From Klebsiella sp. BIGb0138 (GTDB lineage: Bacteria > Pseudomonadota > Gammaproteobacteria > Enterobacterales > Enterobacteriaceae): DNA of 64,000 nt. Every line of letters starts with the position of its first letter. Position 1 is the stretch's first letter. Under the pieces are notes generated by a model, which saw nothing but the letters and a program-made list of their open reading frames with translations, searched no databases and was not told the origin of the DNA. This document shows positions 46,082 to 55,065 of this stretch, in pieces. The translations under genes and the position numbers were made by a program. The stretch lies in contig NZ_SMCV01000009.1 of the NCBI RefSeq assembly GCF_004342285.1, positions 124,001 to 188,000 of the forward strand, in the 5' to 3' direction.

Positions 46082-47004
46082 GTTCGCTGATCTTTCTTCG
46101 ACGCATGCGGGTGGAAAATGCCAATGCGATTGCGGGCATCACCTGGGGCTTTCCGGCAATAACCCATTTTCTCGGTTTTACGCACGCCCTGTCACGTATG
46201 CTGACTCAAACCCATGAGCTCCGGCTTGATGGTTGCGCGGTGGTATGCCATGGACATCAAATTCATGCGCATACATCCGGCCGTGACTATCAGTTTGCGC
46301 TGACCCGTAATCCGCTGACCCGAGAAGGTAAAACGGCTTCTTTTAACGAAGAAGGGCGGATGCATCTGACGGTGTCGCTACTTCTTGAGTGTCACGGTGA
46401 AATTCCCTACGGCGAATATGGTCAACAGGAGCTGGCCGATTATCTGCTGGAAATTTGCCCGACTCTCAGGCTGGCTGGCGGAAGCATTGTCAGTATTGAG
46501 GATATTTCTGTACTGGATATGCCGGCCTCAGGAAGAGATATGAGTCGCCTACAGTGGCGATTGATGCCTGGTTTTGTGCTGCGTGACCGTAGTGCCTGGC
46601 TGGGCGAACACCATCAGACGCTTCTGGCAGCGAACCCGCAGGCCACATTATTGGATGCCTGGCTCGATTTTGCCTCGCTGAAAATACAGGCGGAGAGTCC
46701 GGAAGAGGGCGAGATACACGAAGGCGATCCTGCTACGTGGCATCGTGTCCCCAGACCACGTCCCGGGTATCTGGTCCCATTGATGACCGGATATCAGCGT
46801 ATCTCTGAGCTGTATGCGCCCGGTGTTGTGGCGAACGCACGCGATGAGCTGACCCCCTTCGCTTTCACTGAGGCGGTCTACGGTATTGGCGAATGGTGCG
46901 GATTGCACCGGATTCATTCGTTGGAAGAGATCTTCTGGCGCTATCACACCACTGACACCGGTTATTACTGCCGGATCGCGGGCGCACCACTGGCGGCCGG
47001 GTAA
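46078..47004 (+). CDS. csy2: Csy2 (Cas5f), I-F Cascade subunit
   Basis: A 308-residue RAMP protein that binds the crRNA 5' handle together with Csy1. It opens LIFLRRMRVENANAIAGITW and contains GFPAITHFLGFTHALSR, both typical of Csy2. Start ATG overlaps the csy1 stop (ATGA), so 1:1 synthesis is favoured. No defects seen. Confidence 0.94.
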   Translation: MSSLIFLRRMRVENANAIAGITWGFPAITHFLGFTHALSRMLTQTHELRLDGCAVVCHGHQIHAHTSGRDYQFALTRNPLTREGKTASFNEEGRMHLTVSLLLECHGEIPYGEYGQQELADYLLEICPTLRLAGGSIVSIEDISVLDMPASGRDMSRLQWRLMPGFVLRDRSAWLGEHHQTLLAANPQATLLDAWLDFASLKIQAESPEEGEIHEGDPATWHRVPRPRPGYLVPLMTGYQRISELYAPGVVANARDELTPFAFTEAVYGIGEWCGLHRIHSLEEIFWRYHTTDTGYYCRIAGAPLAAG

Positions 47005-47025
47005 CATAAATAAAAGGATTAACAC

Positions 47026-48030
47026 ATGGCAAAGACTCCTACTGTCGTAAAAACGGCTTCTGTACTGGCATTTGAACGCAAACTGGCAACGTCCGACGCG
47101 GTGATGTATTCCGGAAGCTGGCAAGGAGGCGGCTGGCAACCGATCCGCATTCAGGAGAAGGCCGTACGCGGTACGATTTCTAATCGCCTGAAAAACGCGA
47201 TTACCAGCGATCAGACAAAGCTGAATACCGAAATTCAGAAAGCCAACCTGCAACTTGTGGATGTTGCCGCTCTCCCGGCCGATGCCGATACGCTACAGGT
47301 AAAATTCACCCTGCGCGTGTTGGGAAACCTCTCCATGCCGTCCGTGTGTAACGATCGCACATATCAGGATGCGTTACAGAAAGTCATCGATGGCTATATC
47401 AGCGAGCATGGTTTTGCGGAACTGGCTCGTCGGTATGCGACTAATCTGGCAAATGGGCGCTTTTTGTGGCGTAACCGCGTTGGTGCGGAAAAAATCACTG
47501 TTAAGGTAAAGGGCAGCCAGTCTTGGGTCTTTGATGCATACAGCTACACATTGCGTGACTTTACCGTCCAGGAGCAGGATACAGAGCTGAGTTCGCTGGC
47601 GCAGGAGATTGAAAAAGGGCTGCATGGCGATAGTTTTGTCTTGCTGGAAGTCGAGGCGCAGGTGTTGTTAGGCTCAGGGCAGGAAGTTTTCCCTTCTCAG
47701 GAGCTGGTGCTGGACAGCAACAGCAGCAAGAGTCGTCTGTTGTACCAGGTTGATAACGTAGCGGGAATGCATTCACAGAAAATTGGTAATGCGCTGCGCA
47801 CTATTGACACCTGGCATCCTCTGGCAGGTGAACTCGGGGCGATCGCCGTCGAACCTTACGGCTCGGTGACCAGCCGTGGCATCGCGTGCCGGCAGCCAGG
47901 AGATAAGATGGATTTTTATACCTTGCTGGATAACTGGGTAACGAAAGGCCAGCAACCGGATGTGGATCAGCAGCACTACGTGATGGCGATATTGATTCGC
48001 GGCGGCGTATTTGGCGAGAAGAGCGAATAA
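47026..48030 (+). CDS. csy3: Csy3 (Cas7f), backbone subunit of the I-F Cascade
   Basis: A 334-residue backbone protein, six copies of which coat the spacer part of the cr[22 protein letters not shown] at the start, [13 protein letters not shown] and the [18 protein letters not shown] segment are family hallmarks. A separate AAAAGGATTAACACATG ribosome site and a 21-base gap after csy2 fit its higher required dose. Confidence 0.95.
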   Translation: MAKTPTVVKTASVLAFERKLATSDAVMYSGSWQGGGWQPIRIQEKAVRGTISNRLKNAITSDQTKLNTEIQKANLQLVDVAALPADADTLQVKFTLRVLGNLSMPSVCNDRTYQDALQKVIDGYISEHGFAELARRYATNLANGRFLWRNRVGAEKITVKVKGSQSWVFDAYSYTLRDFTVQEQDTELSSLAQEIEKGLHGDSFVLLEVEAQVLLGSGQEVFPSQELVLDSNSSKSRLLYQVDNVAGMHSQKIGNALRTIDTWHPLAGELGAIAVEPYGSVTSRGIACRQPGDKMDFYTLLDNWVTKGQQPDVDQQHYVMAILIRGGVFGEKSE

Positions 48031-48039
48031 GGAGCCGTT

Positions 48040-48594
48040 ATGGATCACTATCTGGAGATCCGCGTTCTTCCCGATCCTGAATTTGGTGAAGAGATGCTGA
48101 TGGCGGCGCTGTTCGCTAAACTGCATCGCGCCCTGGCGGAAAGAGGCAAGGGCGATATTGGCGTGAGCTTCCCTTTACACGGTGTGAAACCGGGCGCAAG
48201 CCTGCGTTTGCACGGAAGCGCAAAGGCGTTGTGCGAACTGGAATCGCTATCATGGCGCAGAGGACTGGGCGATTACTGCCAGTGTACGGAGGTGATACCC
48301 GTGCCTGAAGTCAAAGGCTGGCGTTGCGTGAGTCGTATACAGGTAAAAAGCAGCCCTTCGCGGCTATTGCGGCGTTCGGTGAAAAAGGGTTGGTTGACGG
48401 AGAAGGAAGCACAGCAGAGGTTACTCACTATGCAGCAAGAGCAGACGGATTTACCGTGGATTAATTTGCGCAGTCTTTCGAACGGGCAATCGTTCCGTTT
48501 GTTTATCCGCCATGGCGATATTCTTGCCGTTCCTGTTGGTGGTGAGTTTTCAAACTATGGGTTAAGTTCGACGGCAACGGTGCCGTGGTTTTGA
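48040..48594 (+). CDS. csy4: Csy4 (Cas6f), crRNA-processing endoribonuclease
   Basis: A 184-residue endoribonuclease that cuts the repeat at the base of the CTGCC/GGCAG hairpin and stays bound. The catalytic His29 (KLHRAL) is at the same number as in the P. aeruginosa enzyme. An arginine-rich helix, SRLLRRSVKKG (residues 107-117), should contact the RNA stem, and a serine lies near 147-151 as expected. Last cas gene; a hairpin follows. Confidence 0.95.
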   Translation: MDHYLEIRVLPDPEFGEEMLMAALFAKLHRALAERGKGDIGVSFPLHGVKPGASLRLHGSAKALCELESLSWRRGLGDYCQCTEVIPVPEVKGWRCVSRIQVKSSPSRLLRRSVKKGWLTEKEAQQRLLTMQQEQTDLPWINLRSLSNGQSFRLFIRHGDILAVPVGGEFSNYGLSSTATVPWF

Positions 48595-48601
48595 GATCGA
48601 C

Positions 48602-48640
48602 AACCGACGCCCGGTTTTAGGGGGTCGGTTCTCAATATTT
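48602..48640 (+). terminator. probable terminator of the cas operon
   Basis: AACCGACGCCC pairs with GGGGGTCGGTT (one G-G mismatch) around a seven-base loop; the tail CTCAATATTTT is T-rich but interrupted. Starts eight bases after the csy4 stop. Confidence 0.5.
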
Positions 48641-48718
48641 TGTCCATTTGTGAATATTACCCAGAACTCTGACGGGTAATCCTCTGTTCTGCAGCTAGAT
48701 GAGCTGCGTGACCCGATT
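48632..48718 (-). pseudogene. decayed fragment of the RES/Xre antitoxin next to array 2
   Basis: Minus-strand translation reads NRVTQLI, a stop, then LQNRGLPVRVLGNIHKWTKY and a stop. This lines up without gaps with residues 24-51 of the antitoxin at 36910-37353 (NRGMQLIELL, then SMGLPVSVLDNIHEWTEM), 17 of 28 positions identical. DNA similarity is also clear (about 35 of the first 40 bases from the TGAATATTA block). It has the same orientation and side relative to leader 2 as the intact gene has to leader 1. The rest of the antitoxin and the toxin are absent. Confidence 0.8.
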
Positions 48719-48767
48719 CGTGGGTAACTCACACTGTACCCATAGGCACGAGCAGGTGCTTTTTACT

Positions 48768-48899
48768 AGACCCTTTTATTTTCTCCGGTTGCAACTTACT
48801 GATTTTTATTAAGAGTAATGGCAAGACTAAAAGAGGGGGTAATGGATTATTTTTGGGTATTATTTATATAAAACAAATGGTTGAGTTGCTATGGCTTTA
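48768..48899 (+). promoter_or_regulatory. leader of CRISPR array 2
   Basis: AT-rich sequence with the same ordered blocks as leader 1 (AGACCCTTTTATTT, TGATTTTTATTAA, ATATAAAACAAA, GGTTGAGTTG) ending at the first repeat. Between blocks the two leaders differ widely, so this is an old duplication. Confidence 0.8.
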
Positions 48900-49710
48900 G
48901 TGCACTGCCGTACAGGCAGCTTAGAAACTGATGGTTGGTCGCGATGACTACCGGATTCGGTGCACTGCCGTACAGGCAGCTTAGAAACGTTTAACTTATT
49001 GATTAAATTGATATCTATGGTGCACTGCCGTACAGGCAGCTTAGAAATGCAGATTTATCCGGCTGGCATGCCAGCGCCAGTGCACTGCCGTACAGGCAGC
49101 TTAGAAACACCACCCGGGCGCGTATCCCCAGTGAACCGGGTGCACTGCCGTACAGGCAGCTTAGAAATAATGCACCGCATGCCCGCCCGCCTCGCAATAG
49201 TGCACTGCCGTACAGGCAGCTTAGAAACATGTGTTCCCGAGGTTTTTTACCGTTTCAGCATGCACTGCCGTACAGGCAGCTTAGAAAATCACCAACGGAT
49301 CGGTACGCGATACAAACAGGTGCACTGCCGTACAGGTAGCTTAGAAAACACCGGGGGCATTTACTTTGAACGACTTCTTGTGCACTGCCGTACAGGCAGC
49401 TTAGAAATGTTCCATGCGCTGTTGCCGGGAGGGATCTACGTGCACTGCCGTACAGGCAGCTTAGAAACTGAGCACGTTTCGTCATGATGTCGCCATAACG
49501 TGCACTGCCGTACAGGCAGCTTAGAAACTGCAGGTGGCTGACTAGTATCAGGCCTGTTTTGTGCACTGCCGTACAGGCAGCTTAGAAAGGAGTCGACGAT
49601 TTCGTCCAGGGGCAGCGTGACTAGTGCACTGCCGTACAGGCAGCTTAGAAAAATCGAGGAAACCACCGACGGGCCACTTCGCGTGCACTGCCGTACAGGC
49701 AGCTTATCAA
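48900..49710 (+). CRISPR. type I-F CRISPR array 2 (14 repeats, 13 spacers)
   Basis: Same 28-base repeat and orientation as array 1. Variants: first base A in the repeat at 49260, and a C-to-T change inside the stem (AGGTAGC) at 49320, which turns a G-C pair into a G-U wobble or mismatch. Spacers are mostly 32 bases, but near the trailer they are 33 (49528), 35 (49589) and 31 (49652). The last repeat (49683) ends TTATCAA instead of TTAGAAA. Irregular old end and regular leader end agree with the leader at the left. Confidence 0.98.
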
Positions 49711-49849
49711 TTAACACCGGATCTTCAGGCTGAAATCTGTCATCGGTGTAGGCATTATTGACGATGATCTGGCCATTTTATATTGCCGCCCGGCCTCGTC
49801 AGGACAATAATCGCCCCTATGGATGTTTCCTCACTGAATACGGGTCGCC

Positions 49850-50632
49850 ATGATCATAAAAATCGTTTGTCTGAGCCTTCTTTGCATCATCCTGCTCTCC
49901 CTTGGCGCCAGCCTGGCCCAGGCGATGCATCAGCGGGAGCTGCGTTCGCAGGACGGCTGGTGGTCCGCCCGCCGTGACTCTGCGGGTCTGGCGCCCGATC
50001 CCCACCAGAATGCCCGCCTGGCTATCGTGCAGGTCTATGCTGCGCCCACCTGGGGATGGAAAGGCGTGGTGGCGGTGCATCCCTGGATCATCTATAAACG
50101 CGCCGGTGAAACGGAGTATAACCGCTACGAAGTGATTAGCTGGGGAGGCGGGGATAAGGTGCGCCATAATAGCAACCCTCCGGACGGCTACTGGTTCGGC
50201 GCGAAACCACGTTTGCTGGTGGAGCACCGGGGAGCAGAGGCCGAAGCCATGATCCCGCAGATTGTCGCGGCAATTGCCTCCTATCCGTGGCCGGATACCT
50301 ACCACGCGTGGCCGGGTCCTAACAGTAACACTTTCATTGCCCATATTGGGCGCGAGGTGCCCGCCCTTAAACTGGATCTGCCCGCCAACGCGGTGGGGAA
50401 AGATTTTCGCTCGCTGCTGGATCCGATTGGCTTACCGCCATCCGGGCGCGGAGTGCAGGTGTCGGTGCTCGGTATCGCCGGCGTAACGCTGGGGGCTGAA
50501 GAGGGATTTGAACTTAACATGCTGGGGCTGAACGTCGGCCTGGATTTCACGCCGCTACGTATCCGTCTGCCGTTTATTGGCGGCCTGGGCCATGATAATT
50601 TGCACAATGACACCGCGGAACACTCGCGATAA
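49850..50632 (+). CDS. DUF3750 protein
   Basis: A 260-residue protein with an N-terminal hydrophobic signal/anchor (residues 1-25, IVCLSLLCIILLSLGASLAQA) and a periplasmic DUF3750 domain (VQVYAAPTWGWKGVVAVHPW, YHAWPGPNSNTFIAHIGREVP). The conserved His, Trp and Asn residues in these blocks recall a hydrolase fold, but function is unknown. Starts 139 bases after array 2; nothing else is seen in that gap. Confidence 0.85.
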   Translation: MIIKIVCLSLLCIILLSLGASLAQAMHQRELRSQDGWWSARRDSAGLAPDPHQNARLAIVQVYAAPTWGWKGVVAVHPWIIYKRAGETEYNRYEVISWGGGDKVRHNSNPPDGYWFGAKPRLLVEHRGAEAEAMIPQIVAAIASYPWPDTYHAWPGPNSNTFIAHIGREVPALKLDLPANAVGKDFRSLLDPIGLPPSGRGVQVSVLGIAGVTLGAEEGFELNMLGLNVGLDFTPLRIRLPFIGGLGHDNLHNDTAEHSR

Positions 50633-50638
50633 ATGACG

Positions 50639-50663
50639 CCGATGCCTTCCCCGTTGGCATCGG
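50639..50663 (+). terminator. hairpin after the DUF3750 gene
   Basis: CCGATGCC pairs with GGCATCGG around a nine-base loop, six bases after the stop; the T tract is short (TTAAT). Confidence 0.4.
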
Positions 50664-50852
50664 TTAATAGCCAGACGCCCGGATGAAGGGGCCGAGCCGC
50701 AGGCTATGGTTATGGATTAAGGTCTTGACCCCGGCGTCGCCATCTTCGGCATCTCCTGTACAGGGCTTCGGCGACCTCCTGCCGTTAAGCAACCGGGGTT
50801 TATATCCTCGCACATCCCCCCTCCATGTGGATAGAAAGGTCAATATTGGCAT

Positions 50853-50884
50853 CTTTATTGTTATGTTATAACATAACAATAAAG
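50853..50884. promoter_or_regulatory. 32-bp perfect palindrome, probable Zur box
   Basis: Each half is CTTTATTGTTATGTTA read toward the centre; all 16 pairs match. The core GTTATGTTATAACATAAC resembles enterobacterial Zur boxes (GTTATA-type half sites). It lies 71 bases before the COG0523 GTPase gene, a class often repressed by Zur. Confidence 0.7.
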
Positions 50885-50955
50885 CGCTGCATTCATGCTT
50901 AGCGGCCCGAAACGAGTGGGCCAACGACCAATAAAGTACGAGGAGATGAAAGGCA

Positions 50956-52179
50956 ATGTCCGAAACCAGCGTAGCAAGTCAGGGCGATAAGCGCCTTCCG
51001 GTGACCGTTCTGTCCGGGTTTTTGGGGGCGGGGAAAACGACCCTGCTCAACCATATTCTGCACAACCGGGAGGGCAGGCGCGTTGCGGTTATCGTCAATG
51101 ATATGTCGGAGGTCAATATCGATGCCGCTCTGGTCCGGGAAGGGGGAGCTGAACTTTCACGTACCGATGAAAAACTGGTTGAAATGAGTAACGGCTGTAT
51201 CTGCTGCACGCTGCGGGAAGATCTCCTGCTGGAAGTCCATCGCCTGGCGAAAGAAGGGCGTTTTGATCAGCTGGTTATCGAGTCTACCGGGATTTCTGAA
51301 CCGCTTCCGGTTGCTGAAACCTTTACCTTTGCCGGCGATGACGGGCAAAGTCTTTCAACCGTGGCGCGTCTTGACACCATGGTTACCGTCGTGGATGCGT
51401 TCAATTTTCTGCAAGACTATGACTCCGCGGATAGCCTCCAGTCACGCGGAGAATCACTGGGCGAAGGCGATGAGCGCAGCGTGGTCGATCTGCTCATTGA
51501 CCAGATTGAATTCTGTGATGTGCTGGTCCTGAACAAAGTCGATCTGATCAGCGACGAGCAAAAAGAAAAGCTGATGGCTATTTTGCGCTCGTTAAATCCA
51601 CGGGCAAAACTGGTGGTCTCCCGGTTTGGTCAGGTAGCGCTGGATAAGGTGCTGAATACCGGGCTGTTTGATTTCGATCATGCCGCTCAGGCGCCAGGCT
51701 GGCTGAAGGAACTGCGCGGAGAGCATACGCCGGAAACGGAGGAGTATGGGATTAGCAGCTTTGTTTTTCGCGCCCGCCGGCCTTTCCATCCGGCCCGTTT
51801 CTGCGAGGTAATGGCGCATGAACTGGCCGGCGTGGTCAGATCGAAAGGGTATTTCTGGTTGGCAAGTCGTGCGGAATTTGCCGGTTGCTGGTCACAGGCG
51901 GGGGGCGTGGCGCGTCAGGAGCTGGGGGGAATGTGGTGGGCAAGTGTCCCCAGAGAACGCTGGCCTGAGGATGCGGAGTCGCTGAAGTTTATCCTCGCAA
52001 ACTGGATGGATGGCGTTGGCGATGCCCGGCAGGAACTGGTGTTTATCGGAATGAATATGGATGAAACAGCGCTGCGCGCCAGGCTGGCGTCCGCCCTGCT
52101 AACGGACGAAGAAATGGCGGAAGGGCCGCGCGGCTGGCGTCACTATCCCGACCCGCTTGAGCCCTGGTTTACCGCGTGA
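50956..52179 (+). CDS. COG0523 GTPase, probable zinc metallochaperone (ZigA-like)
   Basis: A 407-residue G3E-family GTPase. Walker [10 protein letters not shown] (about residues 21-29), the metal-binding CICC motif ([14 protein letters not shown]), switch/Glu residues IESTGISEP, and NKVDL are intact; a CobW C-terminal domain follows. Such proteins move zinc to client enzymes during starvation. The palindrome 71 bases upstream supports zinc control. The ATG at 50956 follows GAGGAGATGAAAGGCA. Confidence 0.88.
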   Translation: MSETSVASQGDKRLPVTVLSGFLGAGKTTLLNHILHNREGRRVAVIVNDMSEVNIDAALVREGGAELSRTDEKLVEMSNGCICCTLREDLLLEVHRLAKEGRFDQLVIESTGISEPLPVAETFTFAGDDGQSLSTVARLDTMVTVVDAFNFLQDYDSADSLQSRGESLGEGDERSVVDLLIDQIEFCDVLVLNKVDLISDEQKEKLMAILRSLNPRAKLVVSRFGQVALDKVLNTGLFDFDHAAQAPGWLKELRGEHTPETEEYGISSFVFRARRPFHPARFCEVMAHELAGVVRSKGYFWLASRAEFAGCWSQAGGVARQELGGMWWASVPRERWPEDAESLKFILANWMDGVGDARQELVFIGMNMDETALRARLASALLTDEEMAEGPRGWRHYPDPLEPWFTA

Positions 52180-52200
52180 ACGACCGGGAACGGGGGCAGT

Positions 52201-53559
52201 TTATCGCCCTCTGGCGATGCGCATTAGCAGTCCTGGATTCGCCCGTTCGCCAGCCAGCGTCCAGCCATGCGCCGTACATATTTCCTGGCAAATCGACAGA
52301 CCCAAGCCGGCGCCATGATCCCGCCGGTGCGCTCCGCGCCAAAAGCGGGTAAACAGCAGCGGAAGTTCTTCCGCAGCAGCTCCGGGCCCCCGGTCTCTGA
52401 CGCAGATGTTGTCCGCACTGAGGGTGATGCTTATCACCGAGCCGCCCGGGGCGTGTTGAATGGCGTTTTCTATCAGATTTTTCAGGAGTGTGAACAGGGC
52501 GCCACGGTCCGCACGCCATATCAATCGCGCCGGGGGACCCTCTATTGAGAGTTGGATCTGCGATTCGTCCGCGATCCTCCCAAGGAACGCCACAACATCA
52601 CGGACGCTTTCCGCCACATCGACATCTGAGTAATGGTAGCTCAGGGGCTCGCTGGCTTCCGCCAGTAACAAAAGCTGCTGAACATGGCGCGTCAGGTGTT
52701 CGACCTGAGCCAGCAGCGGCGCCCGAATATCAGGGCCCACCTCCATCAGATCGAGCTCGGCGCGTATCAGCGCCAGAGGGGTTTTCAGCTCATGGGCCGC
52801 CTGGGCAAGAAAATCCTGCTGAATTCTGAATCCCTTTTCAATACGGTCGAGCGCAGCATTGAAGTTGTTGATAAGCGGGGCGATCTCAAGCGGGATCCGA
52901 TCGCTCTGCAGCCTATCGCCCAGCGATTTCGGGGAGAGCTCGGCGGCGGCGAGGGATGCTTTCCTGAGCGGTCTGAGGGAATATTTGAGACTGAAGTATG
53001 CGCAGACAGTAAATATAAATAACAGGATCGCACCAAATGCCAGGATGCCGAAGCTGATGAACGGGATGGCGAACTCCTGATGCAGGAAGTCAACGATGCG
53101 CGAGCTTACCGTCAGCTGGACGAACCAGCTTTTCCCGCCATGTTCGATGCGTTCGGTGGCGCCATTTTGTACGACGCCGTTATTTTCAACAGAGAAGCGC
53201 CCTTTCTCCAGCCGGCTGCTCATGCCGTCCCGGGGCCAGCTTTTTGCTCCGGGAGACATCAGCGCCACATTTCCGTCTTCATCCAGCACGCGCCAGGCTG
53301 TCTCCTGGGATAGGCTGTCGTAGATCCATAGCGGATGCTCACTGCTATTATGGAAACCGACAGGGCGTCCTGCACCGTCGAACGCCAGCAGCCGCGCCAG
53401 ACTGAGCGTACGCTCGGGCATGGCCATGCCCGGCAGGCGCTCTTGCGCAATGGCGCCGAGCAAGACCAGCAGGCCGATGCTCAGCAGCGCGCCAGCAACG
53501 TAGGCCAGCAAGATCCGAAACGCCAGGCTACGGAGCCACGTCGGTGGGGTGAAGCGCAT
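52201..53559 (-). CDS. sensor histidine kinase
   Basis: A 452-residue membrane kinase: helix 1 at residues ~13-37, periplasmic sensor ~38-160, helix 2 ~165-190, HAMP, H-box AAHELKTPLALIR with His256, then N-box NLIENAIQHAPGG, RDRGPG and GAGLGLSICQEIC. Layout is of the QseC/PmrB type. Its 5' end overlaps the response regulator by 32 bases, so the two are a pair. Signal unknown; the porin-like gene first in the operon suggests an envelope cue. Confidence 0.92.
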   Translation of the reverse strand: MRFTPPTWLRSLAFRILLAYVAGALLSIGLLVLLGAIAQERLPGMAMPERTLSLARLLAFDGAGRPVGFHNSSEHPLWIYDSLSQETAWRVLDEDGNVALMSPGAKSWPRDGMSSRLEKGRFSVENNGVVQNGATERIEHGGKSWFVQLTVSSRIVDFLHQEFAIPFISFGILAFGAILLFIFTVCAYFSLKYSLRPLRKASLAAAELSPKSLGDRLQSDRIPLEIAPLINNFNAALDRIEKGFRIQQDFLAQAAHELKTPLALIRAELDLMEVGPDIRAPLLAQVEHLTRHVQQLLLLAEASEPLSYHYSDVDVAESVRDVVAFLGRIADESQIQLSIEGPPARLIWRADRGALFTLLKNLIENAIQHAPGGSVISITLSADNICVRDRGPGAAAEELPLLFTRFWRGAHRRDHGAGLGLSICQEICTAHGWTLAGERANPGLLMRIARGR

Positions 53560-54214
53560 AGCCCTGACCTCTGATATTGACGATCTGCAGACCGGAACCG
53601 ATCGCCTTAAGTTTACGGCGGAGGCGATGCAGAGCGACGTCCAGCGCGTTAGGCGTTACCGATTCGGTCAATCCCCAGCCGGCGGCTTCCAGGGCGCTAC
53701 GGCGGACGATCCCGCCTTGCTTGCGCACCAGCGCCAGCATGATCTGCACTTCGGCCGGCGCGAGCAGGATACTTTCGACGCCGCAGCGAAGCGTGCCGGC
53801 GTCCGGGACAAGCTGCACGTCACCGTGCTCTGGTTGCAGCGGTTGGCTCAGGGACGGGCGGCGCAGCAGCGCCCGGACGCGTGCGACCAGCTCCGCCATG
53901 GCAAACGGCTTTGGCAGGTAGTCATCCGCGCCGGCTTCCAGGCCTTCCACCCGGTCGTGCAGCGCGTCTCTGGCGGTAAGTATCAGGCACGGGATGGTCA
54001 CTCCGGCCTGGCGCATTCTCTGCAATAAATGCACGCCGTCCCCGTCAGGCAGGCCGCGATCCAGCACCAGCCCCTGATAGGAGACCAGTTGCATCGCCTG
54101 CCATGTGAACTCGCCGCGATCCACTACGTCCACCGCAATACCGGCGTTGGCTAATCCCTTACATATGAGTCTGGCCAGATGCTCATGATCTTCGACTAAA
54201 AGGATTCTGCCCAT
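53528..54214 (-). CDS. OmpR-family response regulator
   Basis: A 228-residue two-domain regulator: receiver with acidic pocket (VEDHE), phosphorylated Asp52 (LDRGLPDGDG) and Thr/Lys (LTARD, PKPFAMAEL), then an OmpR-type winged helix (VTPNALDVALHRLRRKLKAIG). The expected D-x-x-x-P loop reads DRGLP. Start overlaps the mipA-like stop by one base (TAATG). It probably controls the operon of which it is part. Confidence 0.93.
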   Translation of the reverse strand: MGRILLVEDHEHLARLICKGLANAGIAVDVVDRGEFTWQAMQLVSYQGLVLDRGLPDGDGVHLLQRMRQAGVTIPCLILTARDALHDRVEGLEAGADDYLPKPFAMAELVARVRALLRRPSLSQPLQPEHGDVQLVPDAGTLRCGVESILLAPAEVQIMLALVRKQGGIVRRSALEAAGWGLTESVTPNALDVALHRLRRKLKAIGSGLQIVNIRGQGYALHPTDVAP

Positions 54215-55065
54215 TAAAAGTGATAGAGATATCCAAGGAAAACGCGGTTTTCGGTTGAACGGTCCACTAACGGACTGTCCGTGACGGCGGCGGCCAGATG
54301 TCTGGCCCGGATGTCAAACATCAGCGAATGGCGCTCATTGAACCGGTAGACGCCCAGCAGGCCAACTTCGGTATTGATGCCAGATTCGCCGCGGTAGGCT
54401 GGGCGTCCGTTTCTGACCTCATCCGCCCGCACGCCATAATAGTAGTCAACATACCTGTTGTCATGCCACAACGCGCCGATACGAGGCGTGAGGGTAAAAC
54501 GTTCCCCCGGTTGCCACGATCGTTCCAGATTCAGGCTGAAACGTTGTCCATCGCTGTTGCCAGCCACATCGTGCGTCCAGTCCGCGCTGATGTTCGCCAG
54601 GCTGGTCTGCCACTCTACCTTTGCGCCAGCCCAGAGACCACTTTTGCGCTTCGCCATGCCTTCCAGCGCCCATGAATCATCGGCCTCATAGCCGGCCCCC
54701 TCCCAGCGGGCAAGGAGGCGGACATTGATCCTGTTCGTCGCGCTGAACTGCAGGCCCGGCAGTTTAGCCTCGAGGGTGGTTCCGAAGAAGCGGACGTACC
54801 TGTTTTCGATATGCAGCAAGGGAAGTACGCTGGTATCGCGATCAACACCGGTATACGGCTTCTGCAAATTGACGACGCCCAGGCCAAGACCCCAGGTGGT
54901 TTTTTCTGAACTTGCCTCGTCGGCGAGGACGGTAGGGGAGGCGAATACCAGCCCGCCGGCGAGAGCGGCGGCCATCAACCGCGTAACAGTCGGTTGACCG
55001 GCGAGAAACAGGGGGGGAAAGCCCATGGTTATATTCCTGATGAGGGTATTGAATGTCCCCATCAT
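54214..55065 (-). CDS. MipA/OmpV-family outer membrane protein
   Basis: A 283-residue outer-membrane barrel of the MipA/OmpV family. A signal sequence around residues 28-48 ends VLA-DE. Conserved blocks are WGLGLGVV, RFFGTTLEAKLPGLQF and a C-terminal aromatic FLGYLYHF typical for barrel assembly. In other bacteria this gene accompanies a similar two-component pair. The start is uncertain: ATG 55065 has AAGGGAG eight bases ahead, and ATG 55026 also has a site (CAGGAA). Confidence 0.87.
   Translation of the reverse strand: MMGTFNTLIRNITMGFPPLFLAGQPTVTRLMAAALAGGLVFASPTVLADEASSEKTTWGLGLGVVNLQKPYTGVDRDTSVLPLLHIENRYVRFFGTTLEAKLPGLQFSATNRINVRLLARWEGAGYEADDSWALEGMAKRKSGLWAGAKVEWQTSLANISADWTHDVAGNSDGQRFSLNLERSWQPGERFTLTPRIGALWHDNRYVDYYYGVRADEVRNGRPAYRGESGINTEVGLLGVYRFNERHSLMFDIRARHLAAAVTDSPLVDRSTENRVFLGYLYHF

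Noticed and set aside
37630..49682. Self-targeting spacers against genes in this window
   Set aside because: No spacer was seen to match window genes by eye; a full search would need alignment of all 39 spacers on both strands.
48960..49717. Same type of repetitive open frames over array 2
   Set aside because: Artefact of the 60-base CRISPR period.
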